Shown one piece after another: positions 1-11,490 of a DNA stretch of 64,000 bases. The translations under genes were made by a program, and so were the position numbers. The notes below the pieces were generated by a model. That model did no database searches. It was not told where the DNA came from and saw only the letters and a program-made list of their open reading frames with translations. Within the stretch, counting starts at the first letter, position 1, and every line of letters begins with the position of its first letter. The stretch comes from Climacium dendroides (taxonomy: Eukaryota; Streptophyta; Bryopsida; Hypnales; Climaciaceae): the NCBI GenBank assembly GCA_950106755.1, contig OX467089.1, forward strand, positions 5,458,501 to 5,522,500. Direction: 5' to 3'.

Positions 1-2012
1 CCAACAATCTTCCACTATAAAGCATCATTTCACCTTAGCTCAATAGCCATTACTTTCAATAGGTTTGTAAAGGAGACATCAATATATCTTTTGGTCATTC
101 AAGCTAAAAAAACTTTTCACTAATTTAACCAATTCATATACCTATTGACACAATTACTATTAAAAACAACATTGAAGCTATATAAACGAAGTTCATCTAA
201 TCAATTAAAACACTTGAATTAATGATTGGAACAAAATTGATAAATAAATCAACTATACCTTTGCTACATGAAAATTCTAATTAGTTACCAAACCAATCAA
301 TCTTCCCTTCAATTTAAAATTCATCTCTTAAGTGAGTATCTCTTGGAACCATGCCAACCAAAGTTTGAAATACCGCGACTATTTAACAAACACACTAAAC
401 CCCCCCCCCCCTTTCGCCACAGGGAATGTAAATGTGATTGTGCATGTGTGTGGTTTCTATGCTAAGTATCACAAGGCAATTAATAAAGGATGCAATTTGA
501 CAACCATTGCCTCCTTGCTTTAATTTCTTTCAATCTTGACAAGTTCACATGAAGCTCTTTCTTTTTTAAATTGCACTTTATGGTATTGTATTGTACTGTA
601 AATCTCAATCTAGCTTTATTCACTATTTAGGCTTGATAGGTTCACATGAAGCTTTCTCTTTCAAATCTTGAGCTATGGTGGTCCTAAGCTATGGAGTTGT
701 TGTATTGAATTAGACTTCACATTTCCCTTGAAGCTTAATTAAACTAATTCATTATCTTGCACAAATATCACAAATTGAATATAAATTAAGTATAGAATAC
801 TAAAGCAATTCTCATTGTTGAAGAGTAATGTACGTAAAATGCTTTTTCAACATAGTTATTTGAAATCTTGGATGTACTTCATCCAAATTCCAACATTTGT
901 TTATTTGTGTACCTCTCTTGCAATTGCAATATACTCTTAAATAAATAAAAATATAAAAACCTGCCCAATCACTGCCATTTGTCTTAAAGTCTTAAGAAAA
1001 AGTCAAAAAACTTGTTAAAATGAATGTCACAATTTAGGAAACTTGGACATATCCATGCCAACTAAAGAGAATTTAGAATGCATTCACAAATTTAGTAACA
1101 CAATGTATAGAAAATTCATTAAAATGGCATATTCCTTATGTCATTTTCAGACCACATGGTTTGAACTATAAAAGTGCCATCTAGGATAGGTATAGATTTC
1201 AAACATCTAGATTTCAACCACCTGATCTGAACTGACTGCCAATGTTGCGGAATGGTGTCATTTTAATGAAATATAGGTGCAGCGAGATTGAGCAATTTCA
1301 TACTCAAAGTCCGTAACAGCACGACAAAGGTGGATTTAAAAAGATTGACCTACAACATCGATCCACGACTTTCACAAACAGACCAAACTACTTGCAAGGC
1401 CTTAACTTGCACTCAGTTCAAGAATCAGTTCTCTAATATACTGTAACAATGAGCAATCTTGATAGAAAGATTAAACAAACTGGATTCGATCACTGCATAC
1501 TCCATCATGCCATCACATCTTCACAATATCTTAGATTGAAGACACCCTCCGATCCTTCAACAGTTTAAGACAGACACATGGATAGCTCACAATGCCTGCA
1601 ATGCAAGATCCGACAACATGAATACTAAGACAACTAGGACCGGGCTCTCATCTGGACTTCGAACAATCGAACATGTGAACGAACAGCAATTCATTCTCAA
1701 CTCTCTGTGACATCTAAACTACGAACACTAGTACATTACAAATGCTCTGTTTACAATACATTCTCAAGTAATACAATGTTGCAAACAAACAATACATACA
1801 GTCTCAACTCTCAACTATCCCGGCCCACTGTTGCGATCGGATAGGCCAGGAATACAAGTCTCGACTCTCATCTAAACTACCGACATTGCAAACGAACATA
1901 CATTCTTGAGCAAGAATAAACAAGTGATCTACCGGGTGAGCAATGCAAGCTAGATCGATGAAATGCATGTACTGACTAGCTAGCTTGCTGCAAGGCCATC
2001 TACACCTCCTTA
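1..2012. other. AT-rich intergenic DNA, no gene seen
   Basis: No frame with recognisable protein sequence, splice-compatible exon or RNA gene was found. A C10 run lies near 401-410, and a degraded MITE-like copy (listed separately) covers about 1110-1275. Composition is AT-rich to about 1.2 kb and more mixed between 1.2 and 2.0 kb. Confidence 0.6.
1110..1275. mobile_element. Degraded MITE-like copy, same family as 30638-30955
   Basis: The left edge reads AATTCATTAAAATGGC and the right edge GTCATTTTAATGAAAT, which are imperfect inverted repeats. The inside, read on the minus strand, parallels the 30.6-31.0 kb element: a stretch like 'tatacctatcctagatggcacttttat' shortly followed by 'gtggtctgaaaatgac'. 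It has no coding capacity. It is a shorter and more diverged relative of the 30.6 kb copy. Confidence 0.5.
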
Positions 2013-3467
2013 CTATGGCTTCATGTTACTCGGCCTGTAATACACCCTGTCCGCCCGCAGTTCCAGCGACGTCTCCGGCGGGCTTTCCAAAATAATCTCC
2101 GTCTTAGATACCCCCGTTACCACATCATACTGCAGCACATAATCCAGCAGCCCCACCCAGATCACACTTCCCTCCGCCACGCAACTGAACCTCCAAGTGA
2201 TCCTGCGCCTCGGTTCCATCCCCACCATGCTCGTTAACATTTTCTTTCTTTCCTCAATATCCATCAGGTCCATTTCTATTCCACCTATACTGCTCGCATC
2301 CTCCGGCACCAAAATCCGAAGCACCCCATGCACAAACCCGTCTCCACGCATGTTCACAATCAGGAACTGCAATGGCATGAAGCTCAAACCAAAGTTGGCA
2401 TACTCATGCACCACCTCAGTCCAAGTCCTTTGGCTCCGCAAGCTCATGGGCAAACACTCACTCAAGCTCATTGGAATGACGGCGTAGAGCTCCCCCATGC
2501 ATTCCACGATCTCGAAATTCTGAAGCGCCACAGCACGGGGACGGGATACCACAGCACTGGGACGGGATACCACAGCACTGGGACGGGATACCACAGTACG
2601 GGGACGGGATACCACAGTTCGAGTGTGGAGAGCTTGATGCTGCTGCATTCCGTGATCAATCAACCCACTCATACGAAGAAACGGAGTGTCCTCAAACTCC
2701 ATGAACTGGGTCTGGAGAGAGTAGTGCCAGTTGTGGAGCTTCCAGGAGGCCGCTTCGACGTCGATTTTGATGAGGTTCATGGTAGGGATCAAGTCATCGA
2801 CCACGATGTAGGCAAAGAAGAGACGGCCATTGACGTATGCGTTGGCCATCATTTGCCAGGGGGTGGCCAAAAGCACTCTGTTGTGAGGTCCCCATGAGGC
2901 TCCCTCAATGAACCTCCGACATTGCCATGCGTTGGAAGTGGAGGTGTAGAGGCAGACATAGTCTGGGAATGTGAGGACGACTTCGTAGGTCTGGGATTCA
3001 GTATCTACCAAGAGGTTGGCTTGGACTCCGTTGTACGACCAAAACTCCAGACCGACATCCATGGAATTCGCTGGTGGAAGCACCCGGGATTCATGTGTAG
3101 AGGGGTTAACTACCTTAAGCGACTGCCACTGTTGGCTGATCTCGAGGGACGGCTGGTCACCTTGGGGGCTATTGTTGCATTGGTCGTCTGCTTCTATACC
3201 GAGTACCAGTAATGCTAGTCTACGAAATGCTTCGTTTCCTTCTTCGAAGAGGGTGGCAATGGAGGGTGGGAACCGCTTAATGAGGAGAAGGCCTCCGGAG
3301 CCCGCGAGGACCAAGTTTAAGTGATCGTAGTGGCCTCCCAGGCCGCAGTAGAACAGGTCGGGGTCGTCTCGACTGGCCAGAAAGGGGTGGACGATGCCTG
3401 AGGCGCCGTGGATGCCAGACCAGATCCAGGATGGATTCGCCGGGGTGCGAGGCTGATGGCTGCTCAT
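2013..3467 (-). CDS. F-box-associated/kelch-type beta-propeller-like protein, no F-box seen
   Basis: An intronless frame of 484 codons. I take the ATG at 3467 (MSSHQPRTP...) as the start, because the frame upstream of it opens only on a TTG codon. A TATATA box lies about 90 bp upstream. The protein has no visible signal peptide or membrane segment. The phrasing 'LVLAGSGGLLLI', 'LKVVNPSTHESRVLPP', 'VCLYTSTSNAWQCRRF', 'GRLFFAYIV' and 'IKIDVEAASWKL' is typical of the C-terminal propeller of plant F-box/kelch proteins, which binds substrates of SCF ubiquitin ligases. The roughly 45-residue F-box expected at the N-terminus of such proteins is not visible. So it is either an F-box-less relative or its F-box has diverged. 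A low-complexity VVSRP repeat (2525-2625) sits in the middle. The family call is inference from motifs; specific function unknown. Confidence 0.55.
   Translation of the reverse strand: MSSHQPRTPANPSWIWSGIHGASGIVHPFLASRDDPDLFYCGLGGHYDHLNLVLAGSGGLLLIKRFPPSIATLFEEGNEAFRRLALLVLGIEADDQCNNSPQGDQPSLEISQQWQSLKVVNPSTHESRVLPPANSMDVGLEFWSYNGVQANLLVDTESQTYEVVLTFPDYVCLYTSTSNAWQCRRFIEGASWGPHNRVLLATPWQMMANAYVNGRLFFAYIVVDDLIPTMNLIKIDVEAASWKLHNWHYSLQTQFMEFEDTPFLRMSGLIDHGMQQHQALHTRTVVSRPRTVVSRPSAVVSRPSAVVSRPRAVALQNFEIVECMGELYAVIPMSLSECLPMSLRSQRTWTEVVHEYANFGLSFMPLQFLIVNMRGDGFVHGVLRILVPEDASSIGGIEMDLMDIEERKKMLTSMVGMEPRRRITWRFSCVAEGSVIWVGLLDYVLQYDVVTGVSKTEIILESPPETSLELRADRVYYRPSNMKP
2525..2625 (-). repeat. In-frame 21-bp minisatellite encoding a VVSRP repeat
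   Basis: Four to five tandem copies of a 21-bp unit (plus strand ACGGGATACCACAGCACTGGG with small changes). Because 21 is a multiple of three, the minus-strand frame reads (T/S)(T/A)VVSRPR or a close variant repeatedly. The insertion interrupts the propeller-like protein near residues 282-315, in what is probably a surface loop. Confidence 0.85.
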
Positions 3468-3551
3468 GGTGATGGCTGCAAGGACGCACAAGGAATTCTT
3501 TTAGGAAGATTGTGAGGGACTCAATAGCAAGCTTTACCACTGACAGTATCT

Positions 3552-3560
3552 GTATATATG
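3552..3560 (-). promoter_or_regulatory. TATA box of the propeller-like gene
   Basis: Minus strand reads CATATATACA, with the TATATA core about 90 bp upstream of the ATG at 3467. That leaves room for a 5' UTR of around 55-60 bases. No other core element is obvious. Confidence 0.5.
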
Positions 3561-5180
3561 GCATGGCTCAGCATGCCAGAAACTGTGAAACCGTCATTTC
3601 TCAGGAATGTGTTCTCCGGAAACCATCAATTCTCGGTAGCCCATCAATTCTCGATGAACCATCAATTCTCCGGTAGCCCATCAATTCTCGGTAGCCCATC
3701 AATTCTCGATGATTCTTTGACCGGTAATGACAGAAATAAGGACACTTACATGCAAGAAAATACCCTAATTCTGCCTACAGATGCAGTCCAACCTAGCTTT
3801 CTTCTTAGGGTTTTATAATTCATTACGTACTTTTCCTAAACTAACCAACCAATCTGTGAATACACATATCCATATTGTCATTCTTTACCTCATTTCCCGA
3901 TTCGACGACAAGCTACGGCACTGTTTCGAACACAATCTTAGGGGCAACTGTTGCTGGAATGCTACGGTACCTGAGCTAGCTGAAGTGTCCCAATTCGACG
4001 TCGATGGTGAGAATATTAATCGCGTAAGATTACCGCAAGTAAGTAGCCGCTCCCTGCAGAATTGAAGAAACCAGTCAGGTACCTAATGTGCCTTCAGGGA
4101 GAATTGAAAACAGACTGACTGCATGAAAGAAATGAAGTGTGGCGAAAGATTGCATGTACGGCTGCCTTCGGAACTACGAACTAGTTGACCTGCTACAACA
4201 ATTAAAGCAAGCTAGCTGAGTAATCGATCTAATCGGAAAACTAAGCTATGTTAGAAAACGACGATGCAAGCAAGGAAATGACTCACAAATTCAGAAAATT
4301 AGCTGATGTGCACGTTTCAGACCCCAGTTCAGTGAAAAGAAAAGCGGCCTTCCCAGCACACCGATACACAGATTCAGTTGTCGAAGACTCGAAGGGAGGG
4401 AGAGCCTCATGGGCTCACATGCGAACTCATCCATAAATTTCATCTTTGAAATCATGGATGAATTTAGGTTAATTGGAAGCAGGAGCTGGCGGCGGGATTG
4501 GCAATCATAACGTAGCCAAGAAGTTACTGCGGCAAAGGGTACGTGTTTGAATTCTCGTCAAGAGACATTTTAGTGCCTGCACTAAGTTAATTAGTCCAGA
4601 CATCTGCTTTTGTTGTGAATGGTTATAATTATCCATGATTATCAGTGAGTTCGAGTGCTGTCAGTGAATGATAGTAAGTACTGGTTCTGTGTGCGGTTTG
4701 GGTGTGACATGGTGGGTTGGCAGCTATAGTGAGACTCTTTAATGGAGACTTGCGCAAGCCAGGCCCTTCACATCCTTGAAGGTGTTGCTCTCTTCCACAG
4801 GTTTAGGGACAATGAGGCAAATAATTGAGGTCCTGGATATGGGAATCTCAAATTGAAGTCCTGTACGAGATTTTTCATTGTTCTCGTATCAGGAGTTCTC
4901 TAATGTCTTATTCCGTTCTCCATTTTCGTTTAAGAGAATTATTATCTGGCTCTTCTTATGCGATGTTATCATTCTGCATTGTTGCCAAATCAATCAATTA
5001 TTTCACGAACTCTTAATTACGCTGTTTTGGTGCACTAGCTTCTTGGCTGTCACAGTCGGCACAAACGGCGAGCCCTCACTTGACTGTAAGAGGCCAGCTG
5101 TGTACTTGTGTACTGGTAATCCAATGCCACAAGATATCAAGCAAATTGCATTAAGTATCCTTCCCACCAACGGGGTAGAG
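3561..5180. other. Intergenic DNA, no gene recognised
   Basis: Contains a short direct repeat at about 3625-3712, several copies of CATCAATTCTCGGTAGCC-like units. Several short open frames exist (for example 4878-5318, plus) but none resembles a known protein, and none has convincing splice or promoter context. Confidence 0.5.
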
Positions 5181-5432
5181 TGTAGCAGCGGCGACCTCGC
5201 CAATGGCGCCGGGAGAATCACCGGGCGACCCTTGCCGGGAGAGATGACGTTTGTCGAGGTAACGGACAGATCGGGGAACGGACAGGGGTTGATTGCTCCT
5301 GTTCTTTTGGTTTTATAAAAAAAAAAAAAAAAAAAAAAAAAATTCCTTCGTTTTTTGGACGGAAAGAAGGGGCGGGAAGGCACTCACCCGGCCATTCTTC
5401 CAGCAATGGCGACCGAGGTCGCCGCTGCTACA
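5181..5432. mobile_element. 252-bp element with 19-bp perfect terminal inverted repeats and central A-tract
   Basis: Ends are perfect inverted repeats: TGTAGCAGCGGCGACCTCG at 5181-5199 and its reverse complement at 5414-5432. Inside these the arms stay similar but imperfect for roughly another 40 bases. The centre holds an uninterrupted run of about 24 A (near 5317-5341). The element is GC-rich apart from the A-tract, unlike its surroundings. It encodes nothing recognisable. It looks like a MITE or foldback element; no clear target-site duplication was seen. Confidence 0.6.
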
Positions 5433-7404
5433 TGTGTCCCGCTTGTAGGGGACACGCACAACCTGCTTTACCAGAGGAGTGCTGTTTATTTGAATTTTTC
5501 TTGCTGAACGTATCGTCTCTTCCATTGTACACACGAATATATCGATCTTTCGATCTATCTGGAGTTACATATGAATGTGACACAACTGTCATTTCTAACC
5601 CAAAAATTTCCTCCCTTCTAAAGGATTTATGTGATTCCTCATCAGGCAGGGATGGTATCTCCCCAGGATTCGTACTGAAGAACTTGAATAATAGTGGACA
5701 ACAATAGTGGCCAACGACACTTATCAGCCAAATTCGCAAATCCCCATATTTGTGGGAGACAGACGAACTTTGTCGAAACTGGTTGGTTAACACTCCCGCT
5801 GTCCCGAAAAGATTGTCCACTTTGAATGTCATGTTTTTTTAGGTTGCTTTTAGTAGGTTAAAAAAATATTTTCTTATGACTAATTTCATTTAAATTGCAA
5901 TGAACACATGCAATCTTCTTCATTGATTTTAGTGATATAAAATTTGGAACCTTCCTTAATTATGTTTTTTCATAATATGGTCAATGAAATTGGCTCAAAA
6001 AAATATCAACAAAACTCTAGACAATCATTTCGCGATAGGAAGGAGTAATGATGTGGACGATATATACTTCCAAAGCAATGCAACTGCTCGATCAAAAGGT
6101 GTATCAATTGATCTGAACTCGCTAAGTGGGTACATGATTTTGTGATGCTAGCTATTCGTGTACTCAAAGCTACGCTGCTCGAATGGGTGTTCCTGCTCTT
6201 GTACTTCATTGACCTTAACCTTTTTCAACAGACTGAGATAACGCAGATGAAAACAAGCAAAGGACTGTCTCGCATTAGTTGACGTTGTCAAAGAGCTTCA
6301 ACCATAGGTAAGTGCATCCATTCCTCCCTGATTTAATTAAGATTATAATAACCCTTTCCGTCCTTTTGACTTTAACGATACTGCATGTGTACTGTGGTAA
6401 TTGCTATTTCAGATTGTTTTCTGTCGTTTTACAGTCGTAGGATTGTACCACCGTTTCATTTACAGTCTTGAAATATACAATTTGACAAGATGCTCCTTCA
6501 TTTTCTTTTTCCAAATTTGAATTGCAATGTTGGTAGCTGTTCGTCTTCTTCCATACATACCGGCCGGCAGCAACAACACATTTGCTCATCTATATTTTTC
6601 TTGTCTATGATCGACAGGTTTATTTTTTAGTCAGTATTAATAACATGCCTCCTGACCACCAGTGAGAGTTCAGTTGATTGATGCCCTTGCAGACATTGAG
6701 TACTTATGGATCACCGCAACTCGTTTAATTTGTTCTCTCTGTTTTCTAGTGATAACATTCCATCTTACAAATGCCCACATTTAGCATCTAATTCCAGTTG
6801 GCTTGCCATACAGTGATCGTCCGAACATGCTTCGAATTTTCACCTTGTTTTAGTCACTAGCAAATTGGCCATGATAAAAGTAAATAAGCTTAGTGGCTGA
6901 TCGTGGTCAGATGTTTCACAGATGCTGGATTGACTTGCACATCCTGGCACTCAAACGCATGAGGAAACTAATTGACCGGGTGTGGCAGGTGTTTTTGTTT
7001 TCATTTTCTATGAAGAGCCATAGTGGCAATATTAAATGTAATAGTGGTGCTCCAAATTTCAACATTTATCCACATAATGAATAGAAAACATCACATTAGT
7101 ACATATCACATATCTATAATTTTATTTTCATTCACAATTTGGCAATTTCATCTGAGATATTTTTTTAATTTGAAGTTTTTTGGCGATTTATAGGGGGGTT
7201 TTATGTTTTTTTTTCTATAGGCGTGGTGCCAGGCCAAAAAATTTGGTGCGATTTTGTGCCAAATCGCCAAAAAAAAAACACTTGGGTGTGGTATTGCAAT
7301 TGGTTGATATAGTAAGTAGATGTTAATTCTTGTGCTACTCTTCAATTGAGGAGTGTGAATCTAAACAATAATTGTCAATCACGCCTGGTGCCTAACATGT
7401 AGCA
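5433..7404. other. Intergenic DNA, no gene recognised
   Basis: A 134-codon minus-strand frame (5832-5428) is the longest here, but it shows no known domain and ends in the neighbouring repeat element. A 14-bp inverted repeat (TTTTTTGGCGATTT near 7176 against AAATCGCCAAAAAA near 7260) marks a small hairpin-forming stretch. Confidence 0.5.
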
Positions 7405-8110
7405 TGCACTATTTCCAACCTGAGGCTAGAATTCAAGCCTGAAATGTTTTTTTTATATCCTTTTCAAGGTTGGGACTAATATAGTTATGACACATGTCTA
7501 AAAGTTGTGAGCAAGAATGTAGGGAGTAGTGAACAAGAAAGTAGTTCTTCAGTGATTGAAATTACAACACTCTAAACATTGACTATGGATCAGTAGTACT
7601 TTGTGGCTCCTAAAATTCACTGGAACTTCAAATTTGGGAATAAAATTCTAAAAAATTAAGAATCCCCATATTTTCTATTTTCCTACATGGGAGAAATTTC
7701 TATCACCTCATGCCACTTCTATATGCTACAAAATAAGAGGTATGATAGAACCACCCATAGTCCACCACTTCAGCGATTCCATGCATATTCTGGAGCAATA
7801 TAAGGCAAGGTAAATTTTTTGCCATGTAGGAAGATGAAAACCAAGTGAGGATTGCAAGTTTTTTGGTAATGTTATGCCTTGAATTGAAATTATTATGAAT
7901 TTTGGAAGTCAAAAGTTCATTTGGACTCATACCTAATGTATAGACTCTTCTAATTCCAATCATTCAAGAATTATTTTCCCACTCAATACTTCCTACTTCT
8001 TTGCTCACTATTTTGGGGCATATGTCATAACCTTATTAATTCCAACCTTAAAAAGGGAAAAAACAACATTCATAGTTTTGGTTGAAAATCTATTCCAACC
8101 TTGTTTAGAA
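7405..8110. mobile_element. About 700-bp foldback (long inverted repeat)
   Basis: The two halves are diverged reverse complements. The left arm 'aaggttgggactaatatagt' (7466) followed by 'tatgacacatg' and 'gtgagcaag' matches the reverse complement of the right arm ending at 8049 ('aaggttggaattaataaggt', then 'tatgacatatg', 'gtgagcaaa'). Similarity continues outward to about 7405/8110 and inward, where 'ttttcctacatgg' (about 7678) pairs with 'ccatgtaggaaga' (about 7822). Arms are around 300 bp at perhaps 70-75% identity by eye. No transposase is encoded. It may be a non-autonomous foldback transposon, and a transcript through it would form a long hairpin. Confidence 0.6.
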
Positions 8111-9283
8111 ATAGTTGTACCCTATAGGTTGGGTATGGTCCCCTGGTTGTGAATAGGTGGTTCTACTATAGTTTTTTAATTGCTTTTCTGCAATCACTTG
8201 ATTTCTATAATAGTTTTATTCAATTGCACTAATTTATTGTATTAGTGAGGGTGCAAAATTAGTCATTCTAAAAATAATAGGAGCACAGAATGTTTTTTTA
8301 ATTGGAAGTTTTAAAAAAAAATACTACATTGTAATATTAATTTTGTTTGCATTAGCTCAAATATTTTACAAATAGTGTGACTTTTGCAAATTGGTTTTGC
8401 ATGCTCTAGAAATATAGTTTACAACCAGTTGTAGATTGTTGCACATAATTTTTATATCTAAAGTCAATGAGTTTTAGTAGGAATCCAATCTCAAAAGACA
8501 ACAAGAACTTAATAGCTTTTGACGTAGAGAATTACTCAAGCCCTCTATTTATGAAAAAGACCCTTGTATTTCTTTTTAATATTTTGCAAAAGAAACATGA
8601 GCCTTTTATAGAAATAGAGGTAGAACTAAAATTGACTAGATGATAATGCAGTCATACAAAGTGCTGGTCCTACAAGACAAATTTTGTGTTCTACAAAGTA
8701 ATTGTATAAAAATTGCCTCCTATTTTTTATTGTAAATCCATAAAATCCGAGAATAAAAAATAATTGTATAAATAATTCAAAAATCTCCATCTTCCATATC
8801 AAAGTAAGTGATGTAGATGATTGTCTCATACATGTGGGATATGTAAAATAGAATTAACAAGAACTCAACCACTCACAATCAAAAGACGACTCTAAAACCA
8901 TAATCTAACACCCTCCAAAGGACATCCATGGTTGTTGTCATCCTTAATTTCATCAAGGTTGCAATCCTACCACCCAAGATCCATGGTCCAAACCAAATCC
9001 ACCTTTGGATGCAATGTATAGTATCCCGCTACATTAAAAGGCTTTTTACATTAACACACAGAACAATGTTTGAAAAGGTATGACAATTATTAACACATTT
9101 ACACAAAACAATGTTTGGAAAGGTATAACAATTATTAACACATTAACACACATAACAATGTTTGAAAAGGTATGACAATTATGAATCTTCTTATAGTGGG
9201 CCATGTTGGAAGCCCTTCATGTTTCGTGAACATATTGATTTTTGGGAAGAAAAATGGCAAGAATAAGCTTGAAGAGACCAATA
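8111..9283. other. AT-rich intergenic DNA with a tandem trimer
   Basis: No gene seen. At about 9052-9184 there are three direct copies of a roughly 55-60-bp unit built on ACAATGTTTGAAAAGGTATG followed by ACAATTATTAACACAT. Confidence 0.55.
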
Positions 9284-9737
9284 CCACTACACTAAAATTG
9301 GTAAATAGTGTTGGGTGATAATTAATGTTGTTCCCTGTTTTTTACCCCCAACACTATTTTATAAATAGTGTTGGGACACTTAATTGCTGTCATAAAAATC
9401 TGTCCTTTCCCTGCAAAACTGTAATTTTTGCCCCACGTCGTAAAAATCTGTCTCTTCCCTATAAAATTGTAATTTTTGCCTACCGCCGTGAAAATCTATC
9501 CCTTTCCAAGAAAACTGTAATTTTAGCCTCCCGTCATGAAAATTTGTCCCGAAAATTTGTCCCTTCTCTGCAAAATTGTAATTTTTGCCTTCCACTGTGA
9601 AAATCTGTGTAATTTACTACAGAGCTAAAATAGTGTTAGAATGGATAAATAAGCTTGTAACACTAACCTTGCTAATCACAATTAGTGTTATCTCAGTAAA
9701 TTAGTGTTGCTTTGGGGAAAGTTTTTTTTGTAGTTGG
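9284..9737. mobile_element. CACTA-like non-autonomous fragment with an internal 47-bp array
   Basis: Left end CCACTACACTAAAATTGG; right end TTTTTTTTGTAGTTGG, whose complement (CCAACTACAAAA) resembles the left terminus. The motif TAGTGTT, in either orientation, recurs near both ends (for example 'aaatagtgttggg', 'caacactatttt', 'attagtgttgct'). Repeated short sub-terminal motifs are typical of CACTA elements. Between 9394 and 9610 lie about four tandem copies of a 47-48-bp unit containing 'aaaatctgtcc' and 'tgtaatttttgcc'. No transposase remains. The class assignment is inference from the termini. Confidence 0.45.
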
Positions 9738-10774
9738 ACCTTCATTATGGCATTACCATCTTCGTTGGTTCCATTAAAAATCTAAAGAACTACAGTACGT
9801 GAGTATGCTTTACGCTTTATGCTTTAGGACTACCTAGGTCCGCATTCACCGTCAGGCATCGGTATGCCACTGCTCACACAAGAGGGCTCTTTCGAAGGAC
9901 CCTCCCACCTGGCATCATCACATGATTCTCTAACGGAGAACACAAAGCTTCAACGCCCGCCTTCCAACCAATCGTTTAGTGATGCTTGGAGTGCATTCAC
10001 CAATCGTAGCAAGCAATTCAAAATTGGCAAGAAACTTGGAATTACACAATATACACGAGAGAGGACCTCAACCCAACAAACCTTCGCACTGCATTTGATT
10101 GCCCTCCAATGGAAACTCCAAAACCGCAAATGACAGTGTCATATCCGATGCTTTCACATCAGACAAGCCTCCATCACGCAGTCCAGACAATTTCGAAGAA
10201 AACCAGTCTATGCCCAAACCCCTTTCCATGGCCTTTAATACACAATATCCCGCAACCCATCGGCGTCGTCTCAAAGACTAACAAATGCAAACTCGGGTGC
10301 TAAGGCGACTAATTGCACGCGCGCACAAAACAATTACTTCCGATGCATGAGTCGATCAGAAACGTCCTTGCTTGCTCCTGAAACAATACCGACGCACACC
10401 CAGGGCCAGACTCGGAACCTTTTCAATTTCCAAAACCTCTATTAGCCTACCGACAGTATGCGTGAAATTCATACTCGTTCAGCACAACTGACAACAGAAA
10501 AGTGAGTCAAGCTCCCGGACAAAAGGAGCAGAAAGTAGAACAGGCAAGCGTCTGCAAAAGCTCCAGAAGAAAAAACGGAGTCACCAGCTGTGAGTGGCTT
10601 TGTAATAAACAAAGTTAAGAATCCAGACTCTTTTGAACCGGGAAAGTCACAGCTGCCAAAGCCTTCAATAAAACTCAACCCTAATGGCGTTCGGAACCAC
10701 TTAGTACAGATGATCTAGTATTAAAAAAAACTAGACTACGCCATGTTCGCTCCGCGCTCCACGATCACTTCCAT

Positions 10775-11340
10775 TTAGCGGTACTGCAACAAATCAAAAG
10801 AAAAAATTAGGCTCCAATAACACCAGGAACAAAAGTCACTGGGCAACCAATTAAAAATTACAGAAATTATACAAGGGTATCGAAATAAAGTATCAATTTA
10901 GGGTTTTCCAACTATCCGGTACCTTCACGAAGCCAATATCCTTGGAGTAGATGCGGAAGCACTGACGGCAAGTGTTGATGCCGTACTTACGGATCATTCC
11001 ACAGGAGTTCCCGCATACCCGGCTGCATACAAAGAGCGACAACACAAATTTCATGACGAATTACAGGACGACCTAGTCGTGGAAAGTGAGCACTAGCTGC
11101 CCTTGGGTAAAGAAAATGCACATGTGACTCATTTTAATCCCTTGGCCTGATCTCAAGATGTTGAGAGATTTGATGATAGAATCCAAGGAATAAGCTTGAA
11201 AAGTTCGGTTGAAAGGGAAAATAGATTGGAAACAACGCAACGCAAAACGATGTGGAAAAAGCGGGAGAGGCCGCGTACCAGGTGCGGGAGCCGGGGCCGT
11301 AGCCCTTGGGGTGAGAGTTCCAGACCGCTTGGTGACCCAT
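10775..11340 (-). CDS. 40S ribosomal protein S29 (uS14), inverted copy, three exons
   Basis: Exons (minus): 11340-11279, 11022-10923 and 10783-10775, with GT-AG introns; the last exon encodes only Y-R-stop. The spliced product is 56 aa, the usual length of eukaryotic S29. It begins [20 protein letters not shown] and carries the two CxxC pairs (C21/C24 and C39/C42) that hold one zinc ion. S29 is a small-subunit protein near the decoding head of the 40S ribosome. It differs from the other copy (24207-24772) at residue 4, Gln here against Glu there, and the frame is intact with all splice sites conserved. The leader contains a CT-rich stretch, with a telomere-like motif at 11467-11486, both common in plant ribosomal-protein genes. 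Probably functional, but expression cannot be judged from sequence. Confidence 0.9.
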
Positions 11341-11466
11341 GCTGGGCAGATGGTGAGGCTGCGAGAACGAGGAGCGCAAGGGAGCGCAAGGCGAGCTGCG
11401 GAAAGCGAAAGAATGCAAAAGAGGAAGGTGTGGGAGTGTCTCGACGCTTTGGAGAGAGAGGCGTTC

Positions 11467-11486
11467 GTTAGGGTTAGGGTTAGGGC
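11467..11486 (-). promoter_or_regulatory. Telo-box-like motif upstream of the left RPS29
   Basis: On the minus strand this reads CCCTAACCCTAACCCTAACG, three telomere-like CCCTAA units about 130 bp upstream of the ATG. Telo boxes (AAACCCTAA) are established promoter or leader elements of plant ribosomal-protein genes. The right copy has two single motifs at the equivalent place. Confidence 0.55.
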
Positions 11487-11490
11487 AATA

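Larger units (their letters stand above)
9775..11490 (-). repeat. Left arm of the inverted segmental duplication carrying RPS29
   Basis: Reverse complement of this segment matches 24060-25875 in order: 5' leader, the three RPS29 exons and two introns, the 3' region and flanking DNA out to 'aaaatctaaagaac' and 'gagtatgcttta'. Differences are scattered substitutions and indels, so identity is high but not complete. The arms are separated by about 12.6 kb of unrelated sequence. Confidence 0.85.

Noticed and set aside
5428..5832. 134-codon minus-strand frame as a retrotransposon fragment
   Set aside because: No reverse transcriptase, integrase or gag motif could be identified.
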